A stretch of 36,291 nucleotides of DNA, from contig JAGYMW010000019.1 in NCBI GenBank assembly GCA_018400435.1, forward strand, positions 1 to 36,291, written 5' to 3'. A program made the translations under genes and the position numbers. This document shows, piece by piece, positions 6,624 to 15,124 of the stretch (the first letter of the stretch is position 1; each line of letters begins with the position of its first letter). Source of the DNA: Bacillota bacterium. GTDB lineage: Bacteria; Bacillota; Dethiobacteria; DTU022. The notes below the pieces were generated by a model. That model searched no databases. It saw only the letters and a list, made by a program, of their open reading frames with translations, and was not told where the DNA came from.

Positions 6624-8780
6624 TCAGGTTGTGAAACGCCTCCAAACGGCAATCGCCGTTCCGGCAACCAGCAGAACCGCACCAATGGCAAGGATCGAAA
6701 TGAGTGGCTTAATTTTGACCTCGGCAATAAATATTTCTTCCTCTACAACACTCTCGCCACCCTCAAAGGTAAGCTGCACCATGCCATTATCAGCATCGAT
6801 CTTTTCCATGATAATTCTTTCCCCCCCGGGCAGGATAGCAGGATTATTGATTCGCTCCGCCGGATTCTGAACAATCGTAGGCATGTATTCGCGGAAACCA
6901 TCGCCACCATCCACATCCAGCAATGCACCCACCTCAATTACTTCGGCCTCGGAATGGGATGCAAAGGAAAAATCGCGGAACACTATCAGGTAATCTCCGA
7001 CCCGATATTGTTCATCTTTAGCCAGGACAAACGTTTCTCCGCCTCCGACAATTTGCAGCTCCATGGGGCTGATGTATAAATCACTTAAAATGTTGTGCTG
7101 AATTGCCGGTGAACGCATCACTTGCTCTCCAGCAGTATAAATATTGGGCCTGGCAATGATCACCCGGGTTCCGTCTTCGACCTGGACCACCGGATAGTTG
7201 TTTTCGCCCTCGACAGTGAGACCGAGATAGGTAAATTCCAGGCCCAATGCCTCTACCGGCTCACCCTTTTTGAGATTAAGAAGCTGCGACTCAGTGTAAA
7301 AAGTGGAAGCAAGGACCCCGATAAAAAGCAGAGCAAGGCCGACATGGGCCAGGTAGGCCCCACTAAATTTCAAGCCCGCCTTCACAGTCCTTACCAGCCA
7401 AACGACATTTACGGCAAGGGCCAGGGTCATTATCCCAATGAAAAGTAAATTAAAAAAAGAATTAACGCCGGCCAGGTAAGCAACAATCAATGCTGCAGGG
7501 AAAATAATGAGGATCTTTTTTAACCTGGTAAAGACAACTTTAAACACCTCGTTTTTCCAGCCCAGCAGCGGGCATACAATCAAAACAATAAAAAGAAGGA
7601 AAAATAAAGGGCTATTGGTCTGAAAATAAAACTGCTCATCTACACTGGCCGGGGAACCGAACAACCCGGTCAGAATAGGAGAAAGTGTGCCCAGCAGGAC
7701 CAGCAGAGCTGAAAGGCAAAGCACAACCATCGTTATTACGAAACTGCCCTGGCGGGAGAAAAATCCTTCTGAAGAGCTCTGAACCGGCAGAAATTTAAAC
7801 CTGGCTATATAAAGTGCCAGCCCCGGAACCAGATAGATGAGAACAAAGATTCCCAGTACATAGGTCAGGGCTGTTTCGGCAAAGGCGTGCACGGAATAGT
7901 CAGCCATAACCCCACCGCGAGTGAGGAAAGTAGCGGTAATTATAAGAACAAAAGTGATAATGGCCAGTAAAAGATTGCTTTTTACAAAGCGGCCTTTTTG
8001 CTTCTGGCCAACAAGCCCATGCACAAGAGCCGTAGCCGTCAGCCAGGGAACCAGGGATGCGTTTTCCACAGGGTCCCAGCCCCAGTAACCGCCCCAACCC
8101 AAAACCCGGTAGGCCCATGCCGCTCCGATAAATATTCCCGCTCCCAGGAAAAGCCATCCAGCTCCGGCCCAGGGAAGGGCGCGCAGGAAACCCACTGACC
8201 AGTCTTTTTTCCAGAGAGCAGCAACTGCATAGGCAAAAGGAATAGTAAGCAGGGCATATCCGATAAAGACAATCGGAGGATGGATAACCATCCACGGATC
8301 CATCAACAAAGGATTCATTCCCATACCGTCAGCCGGAACCCGGCCGAGGTCATAAAAAGGAGTTTCCAGGAAAAGAAAGATCATCAGGAATAACTGCCCC
8401 AGGAGAATAAAAGGCATCACCGCTGGCAGCAGCTCTTTTTCCTTTTTCATCAGCAAATAACCGGCCAGGGCAGCCATCAAAGCCCATAGCAGAAAAGTGC
8501 CTTCCTGGCCGGCCCAGAAAGAGGAGACCAGGTACTTTAAAGGCAATTCGAGGTTGGTATGTGCAAAAACATAGTAATACTGGAACTGGTGAGTCAGCAG
8601 GACATACATCAGGTAAACGGAAGCGATTATAATACCCGCCGTATGCAAATGGTAAAAGACATAGGCATAATCAATACCAGCCGATTTGCCGGATTGCGAT
8701 GAAATTGCTTTTTTTAAAAATAGTATTGCCGCCGCAAGGGCGGATCCAAAAGCAATCAGAATACCAATATTACCGATCAT
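6624..8780 (-). CDS. ccmF: Cytochrome c-type biogenesis protein CcmF
   Basis: A 718-residue multi-pass membrane protein. CcmF is the haem lyase core of System I: it accepts haem from holo-CcmE and joins it to apocytochrome CxxCH motifs outside the membrane. The WWD signature GWGGYWGWDPVENASLVPWL spans residues 229-246 or so, and conserved haem-ligand type histidines occur at His 167 (VIHPP) and in ALVHG. A C-terminal periplasm-like domain ends in a last membrane helix and RRFTT. The length is slightly above the usual 620-670. The ATG overlaps the ccmE stop as TAATG, with GAGG upstream. It is the last gene of the ccm run and is followed by the cytochrome it probably matures. Confidence 0.95.
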   Translation of the reverse strand: MIGNIGILIAFGSALAAAILFLKKAISSQSGKSAGIDYAYVFYHLHTAGIIIASVYLMYVLLTHQFQYYYVFAHTNLELPLKYLVSSFWAGQEGTFLLWALMAALAGYLLMKKEKELLPAVMPFILLGQLFLMIFLFLETPFYDLGRVPADGMGMNPLLMDPWMVIHPPIVFIGYALLTIPFAYAVAALWKKDWSVGFLRALPWAGAGWLFLGAGIFIGAAWAYRVLGWGGYWGWDPVENASLVPWLTATALVHGLVGQKQKGRFVKSNLLLAIITFVLIITATFLTRGGVMADYSVHAFAETALTYVLGIFVLIYLVPGLALYIARFKFLPVQSSSEGFFSRQGSFVITMVVLCLSALLVLLGTLSPILTGLFGSPASVDEQFYFQTNSPLFFLLFIVLIVCPLLGWKNEVFKVVFTRLKKILIIFPAALIVAYLAGVNSFFNLLFIGIMTLALAVNVVWLVRTVKAGLKFSGAYLAHVGLALLFIGVLASTFYTESQLLNLKKGEPVEALGLEFTYLGLTVEGENNYPVVQVEDGTRVIIARPNIYTAGEQVMRSPAIQHNILSDLYISPMELQIVGGGETFVLAKDEQYRVGDYLIVFRDFSFASHSEAEVIEVGALLDVDGGDGFREYMPTIVQNPAERINNPAILPGGERIIMEKIDADNGMVQLTFEGGESVVEEEIFIAEVKIKPLISILAIGAVLLVAGTAIAVWRRFTT

Positions 8781-9163
8781 TAGCGATTATCCTCTGCTTC
8801 TTCATATTTTGAGGGACATTTGACAAGAATTTTTTCGGCCTGGAACACTCCTTCGCAGTATTCTCCAACCACGACAACATTTTCCGAATGTTCCAGGTTA
8901 TTCGGTTTTACCCCACTGTAGGTAACGGAAGCCCTGGTTCCCTCTTCGTCAACCAGGTAAAAATGGAGTTCACCGGCAGTACTATCATATTGAATGGGCT
9001 CTCCCTTGACAAGGTAACCGAGCACCTGGACCTGCTGCAGTGTTTCCGCCGCTTCGGCAAATGAAACATAAGGATTGAGAGCAGAGCGAAATGAAAAGAA
9101 AGCAAAACTGGCAAAGACGATAATCACCGCCAAGCCGATTATCCATTTTGTTTTATTCTTCAT
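8780..9163 (-). CDS. ccmE: CXXXY-type haem chaperone CcmE
   Basis: A 127-residue haem chaperone with one N-terminal membrane helix (IIGLAVIIVFASFAFFSF) and a beta-barrel OB domain (VSFAEAAETLQQVQVLGYLVKG, VVVVGEYCEGVFQAEKILVKC). Classical CcmE binds haem covalently through His in an HxxxY motif; here the site reads CPSKY, the CXXXY variant known from archaea and Desulfovibrio, whose systems lack CcmH. The start is ATG 9163, nine bases after GGAG; upstream in-frame codons are not supported because ccmD is encoded there in another frame. It overlaps ccmD by 11 bases and ccmF by one. Confidence 0.93.
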   Translation of the reverse strand: MKNKTKWIIGLAVIIVFASFAFFSFRSALNPYVSFAEAAETLQQVQVLGYLVKGEPIQYDSTAGELHFYLVDEEGTRASVTYSGVKPNNLEHSENVVVVGEYCEGVFQAEKILVKCPSKYEEAEDNR

Positions 9164-9269
9164 CTTTTTTCTCCAACTTTCTGATCCGCAGATCAATCCT
9201 GAGCAGATAAAAGAAAATTCCACCCCAGGCAATCAGCGCAACAATGAGAACAATATACAGATCAGACAT
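9153..9269 (-). CDS. ccmD: CcmD, small membrane subunit of the haem exporter
   Basis: A 38-residue protein with one membrane helix (about residues 4-22, LYIVLIVALIAWGGIFFYLL) followed by a charged amphipathic tail, RIDLRIRKLEKKDEE. This is the standard CcmD plan, in which the protein helps release holo-CcmE from CcmABC. It sits exactly between ccmC and ccmE, overlapping the ccmC end by 8 bases and the ccmE start by 11. GGAAGGTGAAG precedes the ATG. Size, topology and position together make this call firm even though the sequence family is poorly conserved. Confidence 0.88.
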   Translation of the reverse strand: MSDLYIVLIVALIAWGGIFFYLLRIDLRIRKLEKKDEE

Positions 9270-9927
9270 TTTCTTCACCTTCCATTCCAGTTGTCACCGA
9301 GGAAATACGTGAAACAATATTTGCTATCCAAGCGTAAAGGCCAGTAAATCCCACCAGGGAAGCCATAAATACCTGGAACATTTTTGCGTCCATCTGGAAT
9401 CCTGATTCGACACTAATAATCGGATCGGGATGGAGCGTGGCATAGACCCTGGGGATGATGAAAACCAGAAAAGGGACGGAAATAAAAGCGATTATGCTAA
9501 AGACTGAGGCCATCCGGGCCCGTCTTGTTTCATCTTCCACTGCCGATCGCAGCACAAAATAGGCGCAGTAAATCAAAAGAAGAACAAAGATAGAACTCTC
9601 ACGGGGATCCCAGTTCCAGAACATTCCCCAGGTGTAACGGGCAAAAATTGACCCGGTTAACGTAGCCAGAACAGTAAATATTAATCCGATTTCGCCATTG
9701 AGAGCTGCCTTTCGATCATCGATCATCATTCCTTTTTTTAAATAACGAATGCTGTAAATCATGGATATGAGATAGGCCAGGACACTGACCCAGGCCAAAG
9801 GAACATGAAAAAATATTATCCGGGCCAGATCACCCAGGCCAAGGGCGGGCGGAGCATAAATAAAGGCGGCAATAGTGACAAGCGCCATCCATAGGGCAAT
9901 AATAATTTTCAGGACCAGAAAAACCAT
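9262..9927 (-). CDS. ccmC: Haem exporter membrane protein CcmC
   Basis: A 221-residue, six-helix membrane protein that presents haem to CcmE. The WWD-type motif WGMFWNWDPRES occupies residues 100-111, with His 41 (FFHVPLAW) and a later His in ATLHPDP as the expected haem ligands. The length is slightly under the usual 240. AAGGAG precedes the ATG. It overlaps ccmD, and an 83-base gap separates it from ccmB, which is the only larger gap in the operon. Confidence 0.95.
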   Translation of the reverse strand: MVFLVLKIIIALWMALVTIAAFIYAPPALGLGDLARIIFFHVPLAWVSVLAYLISMIYSIRYLKKGMMIDDRKAALNGEIGLIFTVLATLTGSIFARYTWGMFWNWDPRESSIFVLLLIYCAYFVLRSAVEDETRRARMASVFSIIAFISVPFLVFIIPRVYATLHPDPIISVESGFQMDAKMFQVFMASLVGFTGLYAWIANIVSRISSVTTGMEGEENV

Positions 9928-10010
9928 TTTTAAACTCCTTTATATTCCTTCACAAGAACCGCTGCAGATTTTTTCCGCTTTATATACTGTGCCACACCTT
10001 GCCGTTTTGG

Positions 10011-10697
10011 TCAATCCTCCCAGACAAAAGAAAAGAGCAAAAGTGAAGCGGTGACGATAATCACCAGGTAAGAAAAAAGAAAGGTCAGTTCGGACAAAAC
10101 ACTATCTGCATTTCCACCTGCCAGAGCAATGCTGGTCCCTCTAATGGCCGTAAGCAAAACGGGCAGCAGAACAGGGAAAGCAATCACGGGAAGCAGAGAA
10201 TTTTTCGCGCCAGCCCTGGAAACCATGGCTGCCAGGATAGTTGTCGCCCCGGCCAGGCAAACCGAGCCGAGAACAAGAAAGGCAACAACCAGCACATAGT
10301 TACTTCCGGGAGAAAGATTCATCAAAAAAATGTAAAGTGGGAAAACAACCACCAGCAGGCCAAGCAGGAGAAGTACATTATAGAGAAGCTTGCCGGTGAA
10401 AATGATCTCCGGGGAAGCTGAAAGCCGCAGAGCGGCAGCCGTCCCCTTTTCTTCTTCCTTGATAAAGCTGCGAGCCAGGGCCGACATGGACGAAAAAAAG
10501 ATGATTATCCATAAGAATGAAGCGTGCAATCCCGCATCCAGGGCAAAAATGCCTGTGGAGAAGCTGACCATCACCAGGGTAGTCAGGGCAAATAGACCCA
10601 TGGAAGTAATGGCATAGCGAGTGCGCAGTTCGTCTACCAAATCTTTTTTAACCAGGGCCCATACTCCCCGGAGCGAGTTGTAAAATATCCTGCCCAA
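10011..10697 (-). CDS. ccmB: Haem exporter permease CcmB
   Basis: A 228-residue ABC permease with six membrane helices. The N-terminal ALVKKDLVDELRTRYAI and the ARSFIKEEEKGTAAALRLS loop are typical of CcmB, which pairs with CcmA and CcmC in haem handling. The start is uncertain: no ATG is available; TTG 10697 gives 228 residues and a 50-base overlap with ccmA, while a later CTG or TTG lies closer to a GGGGAG site. The C-terminus FVWED ends 83 bases before ccmC. Confidence 0.9.
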   Translation of the reverse strand: MGRIFYNSLRGVWALVKKDLVDELRTRYAITSMGLFALTTLVMVSFSTGIFALDAGLHASFLWIIIFFSSMSALARSFIKEEEKGTAAALRLSASPEIIFTGKLLYNVLLLLGLLVVVFPLYIFLMNLSPGSNYVLVVAFLVLGSVCLAGATTILAAMVSRAGAKNSLLPVIAFPVLLPVLLTAIRGTSIALAGGNADSVLSELTFLFSYLVIIVTASLLLFSFVWED

Positions 10698-11283
10698 AGC
10701 GTTCTACCTCCGACGGTTCATTGGTGGCCATAAGAACAATGCCTTTGCTGACCTGATCTTCTATAATGCAGTTAACCAGATCCTTACCTGCCCGGTCGAG
10801 ATTGGTAAAAGGTTCATCGAGAAAGAGAAAAACAGGTTCGTGTAGGAGAGCAAAAGCAAACCTGAGACGCTGTTTCATACCTGAAGAAAAGGTAACAATG
10901 GGATGGTTCATTTCCTCCCCCAGCTGGACCTTCGCCAGCAGTTTCTGCAAAAAATCATTGCTCTTATCAAGCCCTCGCAAGACAGAAAAAAAAGCAAGGT
11001 TTTCCAGCGGCGAAAGCTGACCATAAAATTGCAAATCAGGGGAGACCAGTCCCATATTGCTGCGCAAACTGGACGGGCCGACAATATCTTCCCCAATATA
11101 GAAGGCTATTGTTCCGGCAGTCGGTTTTTCCAGGCCGCAGAGAAGACGGAGCAGGGTCGATTTTCCGGAACCATTTGGCCCGGTTACCACATAACTTTTT
11201 CCCTTTTCCAGCTGCCATGAAATATTTCTAAACACCTTTTTTCTCTGATAACTTTTCGCCAACCCTTTTATCTCTATGCGCAT
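10648..11283 (-). CDS. ccmA: Haem exporter ATP-binding protein CcmA
   Basis: A 211-residue ABC ATPase that powers release of holo-CcmE. Visible are Walker A GPNGSGKST, the Q-loop region, the signature FSSGMKQRLRFA and Walker B VFLFLDEP, with the D-loop TNLDRAG. The start is ATG 11283 (MRIEIKGLAKSYQ), which fits the family and has a GGGGAG site upstream; longer in-frame versions add 30 residues with no homology. It is the first gene of the ccm run. Genes for CcmG, CcmH and CcmI are not in the window. Confidence 0.93.
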   Translation of the reverse strand: MRIEIKGLAKSYQRKKVFRNISWQLEKGKSYVVTGPNGSGKSTLLRLLCGLEKPTAGTIAFYIGEDIVGPSSLRSNMGLVSPDLQFYGQLSPLENLAFFSVLRGLDKSNDFLQKLLAKVQLGEEMNHPIVTFSSGMKQRLRFAFALLHEPVFLFLDEPFTNLDRAGKDLVNCIIEDQVSKGIVLMATNEPSEVERFGQDILQLAPGSMGPG

Positions 11284-11482
11284 CTTCCCAATCTCCCCAT
11301 AAAATGCTCTTCTGTAAACCCTTTTTATCTTAATCATCCTTTTCTGAAGCGTCAAGCCGGCTTCAAATAACAATCCCTTCCCTGAATTGTTTAGGCCTTG
11401 AAACTGGCAAATACGGAAGAACGATTAATTCTAAACCTCTCGTAAAAACAGTGAATTTAAACCCTGTTTAGACAGCCTTAAA

Positions 11483-11491
11483 TGATATAAT
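11483..11491 (+). promoter_or_regulatory. Extended -10 promoter of rsmD
   Basis: TGATATAAT is a TGn extended -10 element about 50 bases upstream of the rsmD ATG. The -35 region is not recognisable. Confidence 0.5.
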
Positions 11492-11541
11492 TGATTAACC
11501 CGTTTAATTAATATACTCCAATGGCCGATGAAGGAGATCCT

Positions 11542-12084
11542 ATGAGAATCATTGCCGGTTCGAAAAAAGGAATGAAGCTGAAAACTCCCGGCGGAACATC
11601 TGTCCGTCCCACTGCCAACCGGGTCAGGGAAGCACTTTTCAATATCCTCGGCCCCCTGGTTAGGGATGCTGTTTTTATTGATCTTTACGCCGGCAGCGGC
11701 GCAGTGGGTATAGAAGCGCTGAGCCGCGGCGCCCGTCTGGCTATATTTGTAGAAAATAAACGAGACAATATTCCCCTGATCGGCGAAAATCTAAAAAAAA
11801 GCGGTTTTAAAGACAGGTCCTTGCTTTTGCACCGCGATGTCAACAGGGCTCTCCCACACCTGGCAGAGAAACAGTTCAGGGCGGACCTCATTTTCATGGA
11901 TCCGCCCTACCTCAGCAAAGAAATCCCCACCGTGATCAAAGCTATAAACGGGCTACCACTCCTCTCACCAGATGGCCTGATCATAGTAGAGCATGCCTGT
12001 TCCAACGGGGAATGGGCGGCAGTTTTTTCAAACCTTCGCCGGAAAAAGTACGGCCAAACCTGCCTGAGCATCATTAAACCTTAA
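11542..12084 (+). CDS. rsmD: 16S rRNA (guanine(966)-N(2))-methyltransferase RsmD
   Basis: A 180-residue class I methyltransferase that modifies G966 of 16S rRNA in the small subunit. It shows the family start MRIIAGSKKGMKLKTP, RPTANRVREALFNIL, the SAM motif FIDLYAGSGAVGIEALSRG and the catalytic DPPY (FMDPPYLS). The start is ATG 11542, after AAGGAG; an upstream in-frame ATG at 11521 would bury the ribosome site inside the gene. It stands alone, divergent from ccmA and convergent with hisC. In many Firmicutes rsmD precedes coaD, but that is not the case here. Confidence 0.93.
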   Translation: MRIIAGSKKGMKLKTPGGTSVRPTANRVREALFNILGPLVRDAVFIDLYAGSGAVGIEALSRGARLAIFVENKRDNIPLIGENLKKSGFKDRSLLLHRDVNRALPHLAEKQFRADLIFMDPPYLSKEIPTVIKAINGLPLLSPDGLIIVEHACSNGEWAAVFSNLRRKKYGQTCLSIIKP

Positions 12085-12141
12085 TTAATGCTTGACTAAG
12101 AACTGCCCCCTCCGGAAAGATCCACCAATCCGCCGGCAAGT

Positions 12142-13263
12142 CTAAGACTGTTCCGCCAGCACCTCTCCCAGGGCAGTTAAAAACCGTTCGTTCTGTTCTT
12201 CGGTACCGTAGGTTAACCTGATGTGAGTTGGTTGACCAAAAATGTCGCCGGTGCGGACAATTACCCCCTTCCTGAGCAAAGCCTGAAATACCTGCCGTGA
12301 ATCTGTTTTTACATCGATAAAGCAGAAGTTGGCCTGATCGGGAACCGGCTTGAGGCCCATTTCCCGCAGTCCCTCTTTTATCTGGAAACGTGCTCCCGCC
12401 ACCAAAAGGCGGCTGCGGACGACCTGTTCGTCATCGTCCAGCGCAGCCACCGCCGCTTTCTGAGCCATGGCATTGACGTTAAAAGGTTCCCGCACCCGGT
12501 TCAGGTCGGCAATTATTTCAGCGGGGGCAATTCCATAGCCAATTCGCAGTCCCGCCAGACCATATATCTTGGAAAAAGTGCGCAGGGCCACTACAGGATA
12601 ACCCTGTTTGATATAGTTCAATCCGGAAATTTGCTCCGGATCCTCACTGTACTCTATGTAGGCCTGATCGAGAATCAAAACAATATTATCCGGCAGGCGT
12701 TCAACAAAGCGTTCCATATTTTTTCTGTCCACTACTGAGCCCGTGGGGTTATTGGGATTGCATATAAAAATTAATTTTGTTTTCTCACCGATTACCTCAA
12801 GCATGGCATCCAAATCATAGATAAAGTTTTCTCCCCTGAGCGGTACCGTTTTCGGAATGCCTCCCTGCATGCGCATGGCAAATTCATACTCCGAAAAACT
12901 CGGCACCGGCATGACTGCCTCTTCTCCCGGGCTGACATAGGCCAGACACAACATGGCCAGAAGTTCATCCGAACCGTTGCCGAAAATTAACTGATTTGAA
13001 TCTACGCCAACCTTCCCGGCCAGTTTCTCTTTCAGGTAATAGTTATTGCCATCCGGATAAATATGCATTTTATCAACATTGTCACGCATCGCCCTTGCAG
13101 CGAGCGGCGAGGGTCCAAGTGGATTCTCATTGGAAGCCATCTTGATGACATTCTTTAAACCAAGTTCCCTTTCAACTTCTTCAACCGGTTTCCCAGGTTC
13201 GTAGGGTTTGATAAGCTGAAGGCAGTCACGTATTTCCGGTTTTTTCAATTTATATTCCTCCAT
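12142..13263 (-). CDS. hisC: Histidinol-phosphate aminotransferase HisC
   Basis: A PLP enzyme of about 368-373 residues converting imidazole-acetol phosphate to histidinol phosphate. Recognised features are IKMASNENPLGPSP, the PLP-phosphate region IFGNGSDELL, FICNPNNPTG, LDQAYIEY and the Schiff-base lysine in FSKIYGLAGLRIGYG. Start choice: ATG 13263 is followed at once by GGAGGAATATAAA and then TTG 13248; the GGAGG would serve that TTG, so the shorter form is likely. Longer in-frame versions to 13368 lack homology. It is a single gene, divergent from the T-box operon that carries hisH and hisF, so part of histidine synthesis is gathered here. Related HisC enzymes can also act on phenylalanine or tyrosine keto acids. 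Confidence 0.9.
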   Translation of the reverse strand: MEEYKLKKPEIRDCLQLIKPYEPGKPVEEVERELGLKNVIKMASNENPLGPSPLAARAMRDNVDKMHIYPDGNNYYLKEKLAGKVGVDSNQLIFGNGSDELLAMLCLAYVSPGEEAVMPVPSFSEYEFAMRMQGGIPKTVPLRGENFIYDLDAMLEVIGEKTKLIFICNPNNPTGSVVDRKNMERFVERLPDNIVLILDQAYIEYSEDPEQISGLNYIKQGYPVVALRTFSKIYGLAGLRIGYGIAPAEIIADLNRVREPFNVNAMAQKAAVAALDDDEQVVRSRLLVAGARFQIKEGLREMGLKPVPDQANFCFIDVKTDSRQVFQALLRKGVIVRTGDIFGQPTHIRLTYGTEEQNERFLTALGEVLAEQS

Positions 13264-13409
13264 ATTCTGTGTTAGATGTTGCCGGCAAATGTACCGGATG
13301 ATGATTAAAGTAGGTCCTTGGGAACCGTCTTGAAGAAAAACATCTTCAACCCGTAGAGATGAAATCACTTTTTTGATTATAATTTTATATATTTATTTTA
13401 CCATACCCC

Positions 13410-13438
13410 TTGTAATATCCTTTCAGGTCTGTTATAAT
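13410..13438 (+). promoter_or_regulatory. Promoter of the T-box operon
   Basis: TTGTAA and TATAAT are spaced by 17 bases, and TG precedes the -10 (TGTTATAAT). Transcription should start near 13445, just before stem I of the T-box. Confidence 0.75.
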
Positions 13439-13444
13439 TCCAAA

Positions 13445-13700
13445 ACAATAAGAGAATGAAAAAGGCTTTGATGGGGTAAAATACTTTAACTTCCCGCTCA
13501 GAGAGGGGCTTCACCGGCTGCAAAAGCCCCCGGCCCGTTAAAGGAATAAGCCGCCCCGGAGCTGCTGCGCTGAAAGTTTTCCAAACCTTTAAGTGCGGCC
13601 GGTTGCAAAACCGTTAGAGAGTTGAGAGGCCCCGGAAAGGGCAAAAAGAGTGGTACCGCGGGAATAAACCCGTCTCTTCCAGATAAGAGGCGGGTTTTCT
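13445..13700 (+). promoter_or_regulatory. T-box riboswitch (tRNA-sensing leader)
   Basis: All main parts are visible. Stem I: GGCT 13464-13467 with AGCT 13560-13563, a K-turn (TTGATG/GGA), GGGG/CCCC, a specifier loop (right strand GAATAAGCCG, 13544-13553), CTTTAAC/GTTAAAG, CAGAGAG and an apical GGGGCTT/AAGCCCC hairpin. The T-box core TGGTACCGCGG is at 13651-13661. The terminator pairs AAACCCGTCTCTT with AAGAGGCGGGTTT (about 13666-13697) before a T run. Uncharged tRNA should favour the antiterminator. The core reads UGGU, implying discriminator base A, which argues against His and Ser. AAG (Lys) and GCC (Ala) remain possible specifier codons. Confidence 0.92.
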
Positions 13701-13702
13701 TA

Positions 13703-13778
13703 TTGATCTAAAGTAATTACCACCAAAACCGGCCAGATAAGCTCGGACAGCCGGGATAAAAAATGTAATTTAGATCAA
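13703..13778 (+). repeat. Second inverted repeat between T-box and start codon
   Basis: TTGATCTAAA (13703-13712) pairs perfectly with TTTAGATCAA (13769-13778) and encloses a CCGGC/GCCGG hairpin. There is no T run, so this is not a terminator. It could stabilise the mRNA after T-box readthrough or affect translation of the aminotransferase. No known family was recognised. Confidence 0.4.
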
Positions 13779-13820
13779 CGGACTTACAGGGCTGCGGCAT
13801 CAATTAAGGGAGGGAAAAAG

Positions 13821-15065
13821 ATGAAAACGAAGTGGGATCAGCTGTTTGCAGAAAGAACCAGAAATATCTGCGGTTCACAGATCCGCCAGTATTTTGCCCT
13901 GACAGAAAGACCGGAGGTGATCTCCTTTGCCGGAGGGTTCCCCAGCAACGAATTCTTCCCAACCGCCGAAATCGCGGCAGCCGTGTCCGGACTGATGCAG
14001 GAAGAAGGAAATCAGTCCCTGCAGTACAGTTCAACGGAAGGCAGCATGGAGCTGCGTGCTCTTATTGCCGAAAAGATGAGCCGGCAAAATGCACAATGCA
14101 ATCCGGAAAATATTATCATAACCGATGGCTCCCAGCAGGGGATCGATCTGCTGAGCCGCATACTCATCAATCCGGGCGATCCAGTTCTGGTAGAGGAGCC
14201 ATCTTATATCGGGGGCACAAGCGCTTTCAGATCTCACGGGGGAATACCAGTAGGCATAAAAATGGACCAGGACGGCCCACTCCCTCTCTCAATGGAAAAA
14301 ACTATCAGTATGCTAATCACAGAAGGAAAACAACCGAAGATGTTTTATACGGTATCCAATTTCCAAAATCCCACCGGCGTAACCACCTCATATGAACGGC
14401 GGCTCGAGATATTGGAAATTGCTTCACGCCATAATATCATCATAGTTGAAGACAATCCTTACGGTGAACTTTGCTACGAAGGGGAAATACCACCTAGCTA
14501 CAAATCACTTGACAGGGAAGAACGAGTCGTCTACCTGGGTTCTTTCTCGAAGGTTCTCATACCCGGCATCCGGATAGGCTGGATGGCCGGCCCCGGCCCC
14601 CTGATCGAAAAAGCAATTTTAACCAAACAATCAACGGACCTTTGTTCCAGCTCACTTGGCCAGCAACTTGCTTACCGCCTTTCAAAGGAAGGCTTTGTGG
14701 AAAAACATACCCGTAAGCTGATCGATCTATATCGCCGGAAACGAGACGTCATGATCGAAGCAATAGATCATTACTTCCCTCCGGACGTTGAGTTTAATCG
14801 GCCCAGAGGAGGTTTCTTTATCTGGGTTAATTTCCCGTCTTCTTATCCCACCAGTAAAGAACTTCTCGAGCTGGCCCTGCAAAATAATGTTGCTTTTGTC
14901 CATGGAGAAGGATTTTCAAACAGCGGGGACGGCGGCACCCACAGCGCCCGTTTTTCCTTCAGCCAGCCCCCGCAGGAGCATATTAAAACAGGTATCAAGA
15001 CACTGGGAAACCTTTTCTGGGAAATCGAGACCAGGCAATCTCTAAAAGCAGTTGAAAAAGTATAA
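13821..15065 (+). CDS. PLP-dependent aminotransferase, class I fold (LysN/aromatic-type)
   Basis: A 414-residue fold-type I aminotransferase without the GntR DNA-binding domain of MocR proteins. Motifs: ISFAGGFPSNEFFP, LQYSSTEGSMELR, IIITDGSQQGIDLL, FYTVSNFQNPTG, IVEDNPYGELCYEG and the Schiff-base lysine in LGSFSKVLIPGIRIGW. This subgroup includes 2-aminoadipate (LysN-like), aromatic and branched-chain enzymes, so the substrate cannot be settled by motif. GGGAGGG precedes the ATG. It is the first gene after the T-box, and the operon continues into hisH-hisF-pdxS-pdxT. Its own cofactor, PLP, is made by the last two genes. Resolving the specifier codon would indicate the amino acid that controls it. 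Confidence 0.88.
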   Translation: MKTKWDQLFAERTRNICGSQIRQYFALTERPEVISFAGGFPSNEFFPTAEIAAAVSGLMQEEGNQSLQYSSTEGSMELRALIAEKMSRQNAQCNPENIIITDGSQQGIDLLSRILINPGDPVLVEEPSYIGGTSAFRSHGGIPVGIKMDQDGPLPLSMEKTISMLITEGKQPKMFYTVSNFQNPTGVTTSYERRLEILEIASRHNIIIVEDNPYGELCYEGEIPPSYKSLDREERVVYLGSFSKVLIPGIRIGWMAGPGPLIEKAILTKQSTDLCSSSLGQQLAYRLSKEGFVEKHTRKLIDLYRRKRDVMIEAIDHYFPPDVEFNRPRGGFFIWVNFPSSYPTSKELLELALQNNVAFVHGEGFSNSGDGGTHSARFSFSQPPQEHIKTGIKTLGNLFWEIETRQSLKAVEKV

Positions 15066-15124
15066 CAGAGTTTGCCGCATAATGTTATTCAAAACAGAGA
15101 CAGCTGATTTGAAAGGGAAATATT

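Noticed and set aside
13544-13553. Histidine specificity of the T-box, suggested by hisH and hisF
   Set aside because: The specifier strand GAATAAGCCG has no CAC or CAT, and UGGU predicts discriminator base A, whereas tRNA-His has C.
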